A DNA stretch of 64,000 bases from Bacillus multifaciens (GTDB lineage: Bacteria > Bacillota > Bacilli > Bacillales > Bacillaceae_G), in NCBI RefSeq assembly GCF_030756675.1, contig NZ_JAVBXD010000018.1, forward strand, positions 1 to 64,000, in the 5' to 3' direction. This document shows positions 44,727 to 54,090 of this stretch, piece by piece. The position numbers and the translations under genes were made by a program. Each line of letters starts with the position of its first letter. The first letter of the stretch is position 1. The notes beneath the pieces were generated by a model, which saw nothing but the letters and a program-made list of their open reading frames with translations, was not told the DNA's origin and made no database searches.

Positions 44727-45713
44727 TTACTTACTATACCCGTTCGGATGGGATGTATGCCATTCCCAAGCTGTTTGAATCATTTCTTCAAGCGAATATT
44801 TTGCCTTCCAACCTAATTCGTTATAAATCTTCTCTGATGAAGCGATAAGCTGTGCTGGGTCTCCAGCGCGGCGCTCTGTGTGAATCACATTTGCTTTCTT
44901 CTCAGTTACACGTTCACACGTTTCAATCACTTCTTTTACAGAAAAGCCTTTTCCATTTCCTAAATTGTATACTTCATTTGTTTTTTGCTCATTTCGTAAA
45001 CTTTGCAGCGCTAAAATGTGCGCCTCCGCTAAGTCTGTTACATGAATGTAATCGCGAATACAAGTACCATCATGTGTATCATAATCTGTACCAAAGACAG
45101 CAATCGATTCACGTTTTCCTAACAAGTGCTGCAGTACAAGCGGAATTAAATGCGTCTCTGGCGTATGATCTTCTCCAATTGTTCCCGATACATGAGCTCC
45201 CGCTGCATTAAAGTAGCGAAGTACAACATATTTCATGCCATAAGCGGCATGAAAATCTTGTAAAATATGCTCAACCATTAATTTAGTGCGTCCGTATGTA
45301 TTGATTGGATTTGTTACAGTCTTTTCTGTAATCATATCTGTCTCTGGAATTCCGTACGTTGCCGCTGTAGAAGAGAAGATAAATGATGTTACGCCATGCT
45401 CCATCATTTTCTCAAGCAGCGTAATCGTTGCCGACACGTTGTTTTTATAATATTTCAACGGATTGGAAACAGATTCACCAACAAGACTATTTGCCGCAAA
45501 ATGCATAACAGCATCAATCGAATAGTTACTAAATACACGATCTAAATCCACCGCGTTACTTAAATCTCCTACTTCTAAAATCGCTCTTTCATCAACACTT
45601 TCACGATGACCAGTTGATAAGTTATCTAATACAATCACTTCAAATTTTTGGTCTAACAATTGTTTAACTGTATGACTTCCAATATATCCTGCTCCGCCAA
45701 CAACTAAAATCAT
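44727..45713 (-). CDS. galE: UDP-glucose 4-epimerase
   Basis: A 328-residue short-chain dehydrogenase-type epimerase interconverting UDP-glucose and UDP-galactose. NAD binding is by GGAGYIGSHTV at the N-terminus; the catalytic pair is SSTAATYG and YGRTK. AGGGGGAG precedes the ATG. It has its own terminator and so is separate from ugd. The 380 bases between it and tagO hold AT-rich promoter DNA, including a TTGACT hexamer about 60 bases before tagO; no repeat is visible there. Confidence 0.95.
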   Translation of the reverse strand: MILVVGGAGYIGSHTVKQLLDQKFEVIVLDNLSTGHRESVDERAILEVGDLSNAVDLDRVFSNYSIDAVMHFAANSLVGESVSNPLKYYKNNVSATITLLEKMMEHGVTSFIFSSTAATYGIPETDMITEKTVTNPINTYGRTKLMVEHILQDFHAAYGMKYVVLRYFNAAGAHVSGTIGEDHTPETHLIPLVLQHLLGKRESIAVFGTDYDTHDGTCIRDYIHVTDLAEAHILALQSLRNEQKTNEVYNLGNGKGFSVKEVIETCERVTEKKANVIHTERRAGDPAQLIASSEKIYNELGWKAKYSLEEMIQTAWEWHTSHPNGYSK

Positions 45714-46097
45714 GGTTTCTCCCCCTATAAAAAATATATCATCTTAATACTATATCTATTATAAAGCAATTCCTACCTGTAAAATCAATCTTCTCCTAAT
45801 CGCAACAAAAAACATTCATCTTTCCTCTACCGTGACCTTCATATAACATTTACCATCGCTCTTAAATAGGAAACATACATATTTTTCTGTAAAATATCCA
45901 TATTAAGACTAATTTTCATCAATAATTCGCTTTTAAAATGTCATATATTTCAGTTATTACAAATTGAAGTCAGGCGAAAAAAAGATTGAATTCCATTCTT
46001 TTTATGATACCATATGTTATGAGCCAGAAACATATATTGACTTTTTAAGTAAAAGAGAGAGATTTCAATACGTTAAAATATAAAAGGTGGGGTATTA

Positions 46098-47168
46098 ATG
46101 GACTCACGAATCATTTATGCAGTTTTGGCATCTTTCATTACCGTACTGATTGCTACCCCTTTCGTAATTAAGTTAGCATTTAAGATTGGGGCAACAGACA
46201 AGCCGAATGCTCGTAAAGTACATCAAAACATTATGCCTCGTCTTGGCGGACTGGCAATCTTTATCGGAGTTGTGATAGGGTGCTTTGTTAGCGGCTTGTA
46301 TGAACAGCGTATCGTATCGATTAGTATAGGTGCTGTCATCATCATTATCATTGGAATATTAGATGATATGTATGAATTATCTGCAAAAGTAAAATTCGGC
46401 GGACAACTTGCAGTCGCATTGTTAATCGTGAAAAACTTACAAATACCAGTGCTTTACATTCCAATTTTAGGAGAAACTGAACTTGGATGGCTATCTTATC
46501 CGATTACAGTTTTTTGGATTGTCGGTATTACAAACGCTATTAATTTAATTGACGGCCTTGACGGATTATCAGCTGGCATTTCATCCATTGTTCTTGCAAC
46601 GTTAGCTTACATGGCTGCTACCAGTGTTACTGGTGCCGGTAGTGCAATCATTTTACCGCTTGCACTCATCGTATTAGCAAGTACAATTGGATTTTTATTC
46701 TATAACTTCCATCCAGCGAAAATATTTATGGGAGATACAGGGGCACTGTTTTTAGGATATTGTATTGCGGTGCTATCACTACTTGGATTATACAAAAGCG
46801 TAACATTGTTTAGCTTTATCGTTCCAATCATTATTTTAGGGGTACCAATCTTTGATACAACATTTGCGATTATTCGCCGCGTTGTAAATAAGAAACCAAT
46901 TTCAGCACCAGATAAATCGCATTTGCATCACCGCTTACTAGCAATAGGGTTCTCTCATCGAACAACGGTGCTAATTATTTATGCATTTGGTATTTTCTTT
47001 AGTGTGAATGCCATTATTTTTTCAAAAGCAACATTATGGCTCTCGATTGTTCTTCTATTCCTTCTTATTTTAATCACTGAAATTGTGGCAGAGATTATCG
47101 GCCTTGTCCATGATCGCTATAAACCAATTATTTCAGTCTATAAAAAGGTAAAAAGACGCGAAGAATAA
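46098..47168 (+). CDS. tagO: Undecaprenyl-phosphate GlcNAc-1-phosphate transferase, TagO/WecA type
   Basis: A 356-residue multi-span membrane enzyme that starts wall teichoic acid (or related polymer) synthesis by loading GlcNAc-1-P onto the lipid carrier. The MraY/WecA motifs are visible: DKPNARKVH, ILDDMYEL, NLIDGLDGLSAG and FMGDTGALFLGY, then the histidine cluster SHLHHRLL. AAAGGTGGGG precedes the ATG. It is monocistronic with a good terminator. Confidence 0.95.
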   Translation: MDSRIIYAVLASFITVLIATPFVIKLAFKIGATDKPNARKVHQNIMPRLGGLAIFIGVVIGCFVSGLYEQRIVSISIGAVIIIIIGILDDMYELSAKVKFGGQLAVALLIVKNLQIPVLYIPILGETELGWLSYPITVFWIVGITNAINLIDGLDGLSAGISSIVLATLAYMAATSVTGAGSAIILPLALIVLASTIGFLFYNFHPAKIFMGDTGALFLGYCIAVLSLLGLYKSVTLFSFIVPIIILGVPIFDTTFAIIRRVVNKKPISAPDKSHLHHRLLAIGFSHRTTVLIIYAFGIFFSVNAIIFSKATLWLSIVLLFLLILITEIVAEIIGLVHDRYKPIISVYKKVKRREE

Positions 47169-47202
47169 CAGTAGTATAACCAATAGAACATAAAAATATG
47201 CA

Positions 47203-47242
47203 AACAGGACGATCTCTTTAAAGAAATTCTCCTGTTTTTTTG
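47203..47242 (+). terminator. tagO terminator
   Basis: AAACAGGA pairs with TCCTGTTT, with an inner TCTTT/AAAGA pairing, followed by seven T. Confidence 0.85.
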
Positions 47243-47321
47243 TTTTCCAAAATATAGTTCGTTTGAGAATGCCCGCCTTGGAGCAAGATAACAGTACAAT
47301 CTTCAGTTTAGGGTGAGCATC

Positions 47322-48086
47322 ATGATCAAGCGAACACTTTTATTTATTTGTTTGTTTTCTACTATCATCTTATGTTTTCTATCACCTATGCAGGCTGCCG
47401 TTGTACCTTCACGTGAGAATCGCCCTATCTCTCATTCTGAAACACAACTGCCTCGTCAATATACAGCTGCTTCGCAAACAAAAGTGGCTTATTTAACATT
47501 CGATGATGGGCCAAACAAATACACATCACAAATTTTAAACATTTTAAAGCAGAAAAACGGAAAAGCAACCTTCTTTATTATCGGTGGTCGCGTCTCTCGT
47601 TATCCTCAAACAACAAAACGGGTAATTGAAGAAGGTCATTATTTAGGATTACATAGTATGTCCCATAATGCAAAATCCCTTTATAACGGCGATCCCTCTA
47701 TTTTAGTTTCTGAAATGGAACAGGCCCGGGAAATTGTTCGGACCATCACTGGAATTGACACGCATCTCGTTCGCGTTCCTTACGGCAGCATGCCATATTT
47801 AAAGAAAAATTATCGAGATGCTCTCGTGGCATCTCACTATAAAATGTGGGATTGGACAATCGATACATACGATTGGAAAAGTCCTCATAATCCATCTGCC
47901 ATATTAGAACGAGTAATGAATCAAAGTGATAAACCAGTCGAAGTCATTTTAATGCACGATTCAAACGTCACTGTACAAATCTTACCAAAAGTCATTGACT
48001 ATCTTCATTCACAAGGATATACACTCCTTCCTTACAACCCTTCTTCTCATTTAGAAGTGAACTTTTGGAAGGACGCGAGATTGTAA
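47322..48086 (+). CDS. Polysaccharide deacetylase (CE4), secreted
   Basis: A 254-residue protein with an N-terminal hydrophobic signal segment up to about residue 25. The NodB motifs are TFDDGPN, the metal-binding HSMSH, RVPYGS, WTIDTYDW and ILMHDSN. The arginine-valine in motif 3 replaces the usual RPP. The ATG at 47322 lies 8 bases after TTAGGGTG; the track start at GTG 47313 would overlap that site. The position after tagO suggests a wall-polymer substrate, but this is inference. Confidence 0.88.
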   Translation: MIKRTLLFICLFSTIILCFLSPMQAAVVPSRENRPISHSETQLPRQYTAASQTKVAYLTFDDGPNKYTSQILNILKQKNGKATFFIIGGRVSRYPQTTKRVIEEGHYLGLHSMSHNAKSLYNGDPSILVSEMEQAREIVRTITGIDTHLVRVPYGSMPYLKKNYRDALVASHYKMWDWTIDTYDWKSPHNPSAILERVMNQSDKPVEVILMHDSNVTVQILPKVIDYLHSQGYTLLPYNPSSHLEVNFWKDARL

Positions 48087-48112
48087 CAGCTTTAGCCTCT
48101 ACTAAAGCTGTT
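48085..48112 (+). terminator. Hairpin at the end of the second deacetylase gene
   Basis: AACAGCTTTA pairs perfectly with TAAAGCTGTT (10 bp, 8-base loop), overlapping the stop codon. No T-run follows. Confidence 0.5.
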
Positions 48113-48124
48113 CACTTCCTATAA

Positions 48125-48305
48125 TTTAAGTTAAAAACCCTTTCTTTTTTATGGGTGGACGAGAGCATCTGGCTATGCATACCAGCGGTCAGAGCCTTTT
48201 TCTGCCACATGCCATGTGAAAACAAAGAGAGAAAGCGAGTGCGGACTCCCTTGCTTCTACATAGCAGTGACCTATATGTCTAAATTTATATTTTTTGATA
48301 TAAAT
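48125..48305 (-). repeat. MITE-like repeat, copy E
   Basis: Reverse-complement blocks: AAACCCTTTCTTTTTTATGG, CTGGCTATGCATACCAGCGGTC, CTGCCACATGCC, AAACAAAGAGAGAAAGCGAG, CATAGCAGTGACCTATATG. Confidence 0.6.
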
Positions 48306-48312
48306 ACAAAAT

Positions 48313-48365
48313 AAAAACCACTTTAACCAAATGAACAGCACTTGAAATTGGTTGAAGTGGTTTTT
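48313..48365. terminator. Long hairpin in the 48-kb gap
   Basis: An 18-bp stem with one mismatch or wobble (AAAAACCACTTTAACCAA with 48348-48365), with T-rich ends. It could stop transcription on either strand. Confidence 0.6.
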
Positions 48366-48395
48366 ATCATGAATTTCTTTGTTAAAAAAGAAAAA

Positions 48396-48433
48396 GAACA
48401 AAAGAAGCCTCAACCAAGAGGTTTCTTTTGTTC
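48396..48433. terminator. Second long hairpin in the 48-kb gap
   Basis: A 16-bp stem with one G-U pair (GAACAAAAGAAGCCTC with 48418-48433) directly follows the first. The short ORFs across both hairpins are not credible genes. Confidence 0.55.
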
Positions 48434-48589
48434 TTTCTCAATGACAAGTGATTTTACAGAACTATTATCCGTTGGCTCAAAGATAGTTAGGAGGCTATCT
48501 TCTTACATTTTTACTGTAACATAAAAAGTTACTTCTCACATATGCAATTTTACATATTCATAACATTCTTATTATTTTCTTATTTACAT

Positions 48590-48665
48590 AGATTCGATAT
48601 GATGTATAAAACTGACCCTTTTTATAATGGGTAAGAACGTCTGGCCATACATAAAAGCGGCCGCT
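48590..48665 (-). repeat. MITE-like repeat fragment F in front of chrA
   Basis: ATGGGTAAGAACGTCTGG, CCATACATAAAAGCGG match one end of the family in reverse orientation; the rest is missing. The open frame of chrA runs into it. Confidence 0.55.
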
Positions 48666-48710
48666 AGATTTACCAAAAACTTTCTCAAGAAAAAGGTGAC
48701 TCCTATCACT

Positions 48711-49901
48711 ATGAGTTCTAAACAAAGTATCGTAAAACACTTGCAAATATTAATAGAAATCTTTCTCGTTTCCACGAAGCTTGGGCTCACTTCCTTCGGA
48801 GGACCTGTTGCACATCTTGGCTATTTTCATAACGAATACGTCCAGAAACGAAAATGGATGGATGAAAGAAGCTACGCTGATTTTGTAGCACTTTGTCAAT
48901 TCCTTCCTGGCCCCGCTAGTAGTCAAGTTGGGATCGGAATTGGATTATCACGAGGCGGTATACTTGGAGCCATTGTTTCTTGGCTTGGATTTACACTCCC
49001 GTCCGTTCTTGTGCTCGTCCTGTTTGCTTCATTACTGCAGCAGATCGATATCGCACACGCGGGATGGATTCACGGCTTAAAACTAGTTGCCATTGCAATT
49101 GTTGCTCATGCATTATGGGGAATGGCGCAAAAACTAACACCAGACCGGGACCGCGTAACGATCGCAGTCATCGCCGCGGCTACTGTTCTATTATTCCAAA
49201 CAGCTTGGATACAAATTATTGTGATTCTATTTGCGGGCATCATTGGATGGCTCTTATACAGGGAACATACGATAACTGCTGAAACAGAGATATCTATTCC
49301 CATCTCACGCAAAGTCGCAGCACTATGTCTATCTTTATTCTTTCTCTTATTCATACTATTGCCGATACTACGCCCTTTCTCGCACTGGATTGCTATGTTT
49401 GATAGTTTCTATCGCTCAGGCTCTCTCGTCTTTGGCGGCGGTCATGTCGTTCTTCCACTCCTAGAAAATGAATTTGTGTCAAACGGCTATATAACGAAAG
49501 AACAATTTCTCGCTGGCTACGGAATGACGCAAGCCGTCCCTGGACCCTTATTCACATTTGCCGCTTATATTGGGGCAATTATGGGCGGAACGGCCGGGGC
49601 AACAATTGCGACAATTGCCATTTTCCTTCCCGCCTTCTTACTCGTTATCGGCGTATTGCCTTTTTGGGATGCACTGCGCCGCAAACCGTACGTACAAGGG
49701 GCTATGTTCGGTATAAATGCAGCGGTTGTCGGCATTTTACTCGCCGCTTTCTATCATCCCATTTGGACAAGCTCAGTGATGCAGTCCACTGACTTCGTTG
49801 TTGCATTACTCTTATTTACAATGCTTGCCTTTTGGAAAATGCCGCCGTGGGTCATTGTAATAATTGGTGCGATCAGCGGGATGATTTTGTCGGTACTATG
49901 A
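48711..49901 (+). CDS. chrA: Chromate transporter, ChrA family (two-domain)
   Basis: About 396 residues with two homologous halves: each starts with a TSFGGP / SLVFGGGHV type motif followed by QFLPGPASSQVG or GMTQAVPGPLFTFAAY. The family exports chromate and confers resistance, although many members have unknown natural substrates. The open frame starts at 48627 inside a repeat fragment; I choose the ATG at 48711, preceded by AAAGGTGA, because it gives the usual N-terminus. Confidence 0.9.
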   Translation: MSSKQSIVKHLQILIEIFLVSTKLGLTSFGGPVAHLGYFHNEYVQKRKWMDERSYADFVALCQFLPGPASSQVGIGIGLSRGGILGAIVSWLGFTLPSVLVLVLFASLLQQIDIAHAGWIHGLKLVAIAIVAHALWGMAQKLTPDRDRVTIAVIAAATVLLFQTAWIQIIVILFAGIIGWLLYREHTITAETEISIPISRKVAALCLSLFFLLFILLPILRPFSHWIAMFDSFYRSGSLVFGGGHVVLPLLENEFVSNGYITKEQFLAGYGMTQAVPGPLFTFAAYIGAIMGGTAGATIATIAIFLPAFLLVIGVLPFWDALRRKPYVQGAMFGINAAVVGILLAAFYHPIWTSSVMQSTDFVVALLLFTMLAFWKMPPWVIVIIGAISGMILSVL

Positions 49902-49952
49902 AACGAGGCTGATGGAAAAAGCACATAGATGTTGCTTCCGTCAGTCTCGTTT
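49901..49952 (+). terminator. chrA terminator
   Basis: AAACGAGGCTGATGGA pairs with TCCGTCAGTCTCGTTT (16 bp with two G-U pairs), with a smaller inner AGCA/TGCT pairing; TTTT follows. Confidence 0.85.
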
Positions 49953-49964
49953 TTACATGTCGAC

Positions 49965-50085
49965 AGGATATATCGGCGCTATTCTCCATATATCGGCGGA
50001 AGTATCACTTTTATCGGCGGTTCGACACGATTTAAAGACCCTTCGACGATGTTCGACATGAGGATAGACATGTGCCGGAGCCGGA
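49965..50085 (+). repeat. TATCGGCG-containing intergenic repeat
   Basis: ATATCGGCG, ATATCGGCGG and TTATCGGCGG occur within about 60 bases, followed by TTCGAC repeated three times (TTCGACACG, TTCGACGATG, TTCGACATG). The frame of the next gene is open through it, but the residues look like translated repeat. Confidence 0.55.
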
Positions 50086-50219
50086 TTGTATCGAAAAGTA
50101 TAAAAAGCAGACTTTTGAACCCGCCTCTTTTAATTTTCTCAATATTCAATTTATTAATCTTACAAATTATGTTACGATTTACAGAACAAACAAATTTAAA
50201 AACAGGAGTTGCATTGCGT

Positions 50220-50891
50220 ATGCCTAAAAATCAGCTCTGGTTCTCTCGAACGATAATTGTTGTTCTGTTTATAATCATTTCATGGGGACTATCTACGTTT
50301 TCTTTGTTTACACAGCAGGAATTTAGAAAATTCATAGGATGGGGACATTATTATAACTATGAAGCGGATTGGAAAAAACAAATGCCAGCACCACATGGTG
50401 ATCCAACAGAAATTACAGACGAAGATGAGAAACACGAAGGCCCACCTATTCAAATACCTCCAATACCATGGAAAGATAAGATATTAGGTGCGATCAATGA
50501 AACCATTCAAAATAACAAAAAATTATGGCTAACTATCCTAATTATCACAGCAACTATCATTCTTGCTTTCCTGTATTTCAAAAAGAAAAAATCAATCCGA
50601 CCCGCCTCTATTGTACGCCCTACACAGCAAACTCGCACAGAAACTACTACGATAACAGATGAACATAACAATGACATCCATTTGATTCACAATGAAATCC
50701 GACAAGAACTTATACAATGGGAAAAAAATCTACCTAAACATAACAGAAGAAAACCATATGAGACCGTGCAGCGGTGGCTACTAAGGCTTAATAAGCCAAC
50801 AAACATTATACCGATCTATGAAAAAGTCCGTTACGGAGAAAAAGAATATTCAGCTAGCGAGTTAGAATTAGTAAGACGCTGGGTGAAATAA
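50220..50891 (+). CDS. DUF4129-domain membrane protein, probably N-terminally truncated
   Basis: A 224-residue protein counted from the ATG at 50220 (or TTG at 50214 behind AGGAG). Two membrane segments flank an acidic, proline-rich extracellular loop (residues 11-30 and about 102-120, with GDPTEITDEDEKHEG between). The C-terminal 70 residues (EIRQELIQWEKNLPK, RKPYETVQRWLLRL, YEKVRYGEKEYSASE) match the DUF4129 domain, often found with transglutaminase-like proteins in larger membrane proteins. The frame extends upstream to 49929 through repeat DNA; another hydrophobic stretch at 50120-50170 may be the remains of the missing part. No partner gene is present. Confidence 0.6.
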   Translation: MPKNQLWFSRTIIVVLFIIISWGLSTFSLFTQQEFRKFIGWGHYYNYEADWKKQMPAPHGDPTEITDEDEKHEGPPIQIPPIPWKDKILGAINETIQNNKKLWLTILIITATIILAFLYFKKKKSIRPASIVRPTQQTRTETTTITDEHNNDIHLIHNEIRQELIQWEKNLPKHNRRKPYETVQRWLLRLNKPTNIIPIYEKVRYGEKEYSASELELVRRWVK

Positions 50892-50894
50892 CAT

Positions 50895-51086
50895 TATATA
50901 ATTACAAACCATAGAAACCCTTTTCTTTTTACATGGGCGAGAGGAACTGGCCATGCATAGACGCGGTCAGGACCTTTTTCTGCCACGTGTGATGTTTCAA
51001 ACAAAGAGAGCAAGTGAGTGCAGGTCCTGTTTTGTTTTACATAGCAGCGACTTATGCGCTGAAGAATCAAAATGAATTTACATAGA
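50895..51086 (-). repeat. MITE-like repeat, copy G
   Basis: Reverse-complement blocks: AAACCCTTTTCTTTTTACATGG, CTGGCCATGCATAGACGCGGTC, CTGCCACGTG, AAACAAAGAGAGCAAG, CATAGCAGCGACTTATG, ending AATCAAAATGAATTTACATAG. Confidence 0.7.
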
Positions 51087-51115
51087 ACCTAAACTGCACT
51101 TCGCAGGTTTAGGTT
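51086..51115 (-). terminator. chbG terminator
   Basis: AACCTAAACTGC pairs with GCAGGTTTAGGTT (12 bp with a one-base bulge), just after the chbG stop on the minus strand. Confidence 0.6.
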
Positions 51116-51131
51116 CCCATTTGTACTCCCC

Positions 51132-51836
51132 CTAAAACTTCACAAGTTCGATCCCGCTCGGAAGCTTACTTTCTGTTAAAATACGTAACTCTTCAACACG
51201 CTTCATGACATAAGACGAACATTTCAACAGCTCTGCATCTATATAAGCTGGATGTACCATAATTTCAACAGTTGTTCCGTCCTGCACACGCTCATTTAGT
51301 TTTGTAAAGTAATTATCCGTTACACCATCTCCGTAAAAATCATGTAAAAACACATCAGAAAACGGGCGTACTGCACGCTCTTGTTCACAGCGGCGCACCG
51401 GAAGATGATATTTCTCTGCCAATCGCTCTAATACATCGTGCAAAATTGGCAGTGCATGAACATGATGATGACTATCAATGTGCGTCGGTGTGAAACCATA
51501 TGACAAAAACTTTTCAATTTGCGCAGTCCACTCCCGCTCGGCATCATCTAGATCTATATTCCCTTCTCGTACCGTACTTTGCGAATGAAACGAACCATCT
51601 TCTTTTACAAGAGAAGGTACATCAGAAAGAAGCGGTTTTCCCGCGGTTAATACAAGATGTACGCCCACTCCGAGCGTCTTATATTCCTTCGCTAATTGCA
51701 CTGCATGTTCTACCTCTGGCATATTCATCATCATCGTCGCGGAGTTAACAAGGCCATTCACGTGCGCATCAATAATGCCGTAATTCACACCTCGTGTTAA
51801 TCCGAAGTCATCTGCGTTTACAATTAACCGGATCAT
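51132..51836 (-). CDS. chbG: ChbG/YdjC carbohydrate deacetylase
   Basis: A 234-residue YdjC-family hydrolase. The metal and base residues are in [14 protein letters not shown] and in [24 protein letters not shown] is also typical. ChbG removes acetyl groups from chitobiose-type sugars (and their phosphates) so that they can be cut. The ATG at 51836 has AGGAGAG upstream. It lies downstream of celF, separated by a repeat-filled gap, and fits with import of N-acetylated or plain beta-disaccharides by the cel PTS. Confidence 0.9.
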   Translation of the reverse strand: MIRLIVNADDFGLTRGVNYGIIDAHVNGLVNSATMMMNMPEVEHAVQLAKEYKTLGVGVHLVLTAGKPLLSDVPSLVKEDGSFHSQSTVREGNIDLDDAEREWTAQIEKFLSYGFTPTHIDSHHHVHALPILHDVLERLAEKYHLPVRRCEQERAVRPFSDVFLHDFYGDGVTDNYFTKLNERVQDGTTVEIMVHPAYIDAELLKCSSYVMKRVEELRILTESKLPSGIELVKF

Positions 51837-51861
51837 TACATTCTCTCCTGTGTACATTCAT

Positions 51862-52140
51862 TTTGATGTTTCAACAGAAAAATCCCAATACCCTCTACTT
51901 CATCGTACAGGGCAAAACAAGCCCTGACCGCTTATACACAGCCAGTTCCCCTCGCCCCTCTAGAAAGTAGGGGTTTTTAGAGGCTTTTCAGCAAACAAGT
52001 CGCAGGCATACTAAACACATAGTGACCCGCACTCATTCCCTACCTTTTGTTTTCACATGGCACGGGGCAAAAAAGGGATCCGACCGCTACTATGCATAGT
52101 CAGTTCCTCTCGCCTCCCCTAAAAAAAGGGTTTCAGCAGG
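51862..52140 (+). repeat. MITE-like repeats H and I, tandem copies
   Basis: Two incomplete copies in + orientation. The first has TTTTGATGTTTCAACAG, GCCCTGACCGCTTATAC and AGTAGGGGTTTTTAGAGGC. The second has AAGTCGCAGGCATAC, TCCCTACCTTTTGTTTTCACATGGC, GACCGCTACTATGCATAGTCAG and AAAAGGGTTTCAGCAGGC. They fill the gap between celF and chbG. Confidence 0.6.
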
Positions 52141-52157
52141 CCTCTATAGCACTGCTT

Positions 52158-53483
52158 TTAGTTCTCCACTTTCTTGAAAAACTGCGGAAGATATTTTTTA
52201 TGAGCCTCTAGCATTTCATCTAATATTTGTTTTGCTACTTTATCAGATGGTACAAGTGGATTAATAGTCATCGCAAGCAGCGCTTTATGATAATCACCTG
52301 TTATAGCAGCTTCAATTGTTACACGTTCAAACGATTTAATTTGTTGTACTAAACCGCGAACTGGTACTGGTAAGTCACCAACCGCAATTGGTTTTGGGCC
52401 ATCCTTTGTAATTATACAGTTTATTTCAACAGCAGAATCGGCTGGCAGACTTGCGATTGCACCATTATTTCTTGTATTTACAGGTTGAATATCACCTTTA
52501 TTGTTATAAATAGACGTAATTAAGCTACAAGCCGCATCACTATAATATGCCCCGCCGCGTTTTTCTAGTTGCGGTGGTTTACGATCTAAATTGGGATCTT
52601 TATATAGTTCAAACAGATCATTCTCTAGCTTTTTCACTACTTCTGCACGTGTACCATTTTCTAGTGCCGCCTTCTTTTCTTCTTCTAACATTTCGCGTGT
52701 TTTATAGTAGTAACGGTGATACGGACATGGAATGGCCCGAAGCGCACGAATGAAATCAGGCTCCCAATCAAGCATCGCAATATTTTGCATTGTCATTTGT
52801 TTCTCTGGATCTGTCATGAATTCCAGCACACAGTCCATGATGCTCACGCCATCTACATACACATCCAGCCCATACACCATATGATTTAAGCCTGCAAAAT
52901 CAACGTGTACACGGCTTGAATCTACAGCGAGAATCTTCGCTAATTCCATACGAATTCCAATCGGAACGTTGCATAATCCAACAACTTTTTGAATGTTTGT
53001 ATAGCGAAGAACAGCTTCTGTTACCATACCTGCTGGATTTGTAAAATTGATTAACCATGCGTTTGGACAAAGCTCCTCTATGTCTTTACAAATAGCTAAA
53101 ATAACCGGAATTGTTCGTAAAGCTTTAAATAAACCGCCAGGACCATTTGTCTCCTGACCGATTACATCATATTTTAACGGAATGGCTTCATCTTTACCGC
53201 GAGCTTCTAACAATCCAACGCGAAACTGCGTTGTCACAAAGTCCGCATCCTTTAATCCTTCGCGGCGATCTAGCGTCAGATGAATATCAATTGGTACTCC
53301 TGCTTTTTTCACCATACGCTTTGCTAAATGACCAACAATCTCTAACTTTTCCTTCCCTTCTTCCACATCAATTAACCAAATTTCCCGAACAGGAAGTTCA
53401 TGATAGCGCTTAATAAAACCTTCAATTAACTCTGGCGTATAACTAGAGCCACCGCCAATGGTTGCAATTTTTATTCCACCCAT
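52158..53483 (-). CDS. celF: 6-phospho-beta-glucosidase, GH4 family
   Basis: A 441-residue NAD- and Mn-dependent glycosidase that cleaves phosphorylated cellobiose or chitobiose brought in by the cel PTS. The NAD-binding start is ATIGGGSSYTPELI; metal binding is by GLCNVPIG with the histidine in GLNHM; NGPGG and TNPAGM are also family marks. GGAGAAC lies upstream of the ATG. In B. subtilis the equivalent licH closes the licBCAH operon; here a LytTR/DUF3021 pair lies between celC and celF. Confidence 0.93.
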   Translation of the reverse strand: MGGIKIATIGGGSSYTPELIEGFIKRYHELPVREIWLIDVEEGKEKLEIVGHLAKRMVKKAGVPIDIHLTLDRREGLKDADFVTTQFRVGLLEARGKDEAIPLKYDVIGQETNGPGGLFKALRTIPVILAICKDIEELCPNAWLINFTNPAGMVTEAVLRYTNIQKVVGLCNVPIGIRMELAKILAVDSSRVHVDFAGLNHMVYGLDVYVDGVSIMDCVLEFMTDPEKQMTMQNIAMLDWEPDFIRALRAIPCPYHRYYYKTREMLEEEKKAALENGTRAEVVKKLENDLFELYKDPNLDRKPPQLEKRGGAYYSDAACSLITSIYNNKGDIQPVNTRNNGAIASLPADSAVEINCIITKDGPKPIAVGDLPVPVRGLVQQIKSFERVTIEAAITGDYHKALLAMTINPLVPSDKVAKQILDEMLEAHKKYLPQFFKKVEN

Positions 53484-53637
53484 GCGACATGTTCTCCTCT
53501 CGCATTGATTTCTTATTCAGTGTCGTACTGCCATTTCTGCTTTTTCTCCTCTTGCTTCTGATTGTATGAGCTTATTTTGGAAATGATGCGCTTCATTCAT
53601 CATTTCCCAGACTTATTTAGTTAAAGTAATAAAAAAA

Positions 53638-53666
53638 TACGCCAAGTTCATTTCACACTCGGCGTA
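53638..53666 (-). terminator. Terminator of the LytTR-DUF3021 operon
   Basis: TACGCCAAGT and ACTCGGCGTA form a 10-bp stem (one G-U pair); TTTTTTTATTAC follows on the minus strand. Confidence 0.8.
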
Positions 53667-53681
53667 CTTTTCTTCTCTGTC

Positions 53682-54089
53682 CTATTTCAGCTGATGATTT
53701 AAACTCTCAATCTTTTTCTTCCAATATATCGTCATCACAAACCATATTATGAAGTAAACGATAATAAAGATCCCTACACAAATGAGAATGGAACTTACAT
53801 GATTCGGAATCCAGCCCATCCATATTGCAGCCGGAAGAAATGTTCCTAGTAATATAATGAAATGAATGATTGTTTGCTTTAACAGGCTCCATTCTTCCCT
53901 CTCAAAAACAAAAGAAGCAACGGAGAAGATTATCCCAACTATATTTGCTACAACGAGGTAGATTAACAACGTCTTTGTCTCTATCGTCTCCATTCCATTT
54001 GCATAACCGATTCCCAAAAATAACAAACTATAAAACATCGCCATCCCCATACCAGCTGCTAGCTTTGCACCTATTCTATCCATCATCAT
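53682..54089 (-). CDS. DUF3021 family membrane protein
   Basis: A 135-residue protein with four membrane segments (residues about 10-30, 43-63, 70-95 and 100-122). DUF3021 proteins are regularly encoded directly after a LytTR regulator, as here. The LytTR gene's end supplies the ribosome site (AGGAGG just before its stop), and the ATG comes one base after that stop. The function is unknown; it may modulate the LytTR protein at the membrane. Confidence 0.85.
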   Translation of the reverse strand: MMMDRIGAKLAAGMGMAMFYSLLFLGIGYANGMETIETKTLLIYLVVANIVGIIFSVASFVFEREEWSLLKQTIIHFIILLGTFLPAAIWMGWIPNHVSSILICVGIFIIVYFIIWFVMTIYWKKKIESLNHQLK

Positions 54090-54090
54090 A

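Noticed and set aside
48342-48524. 60-codon ORF in the 48-kb gap
   Set aside because: It runs through two long hairpins and its codons are dictated by the stem sequences.
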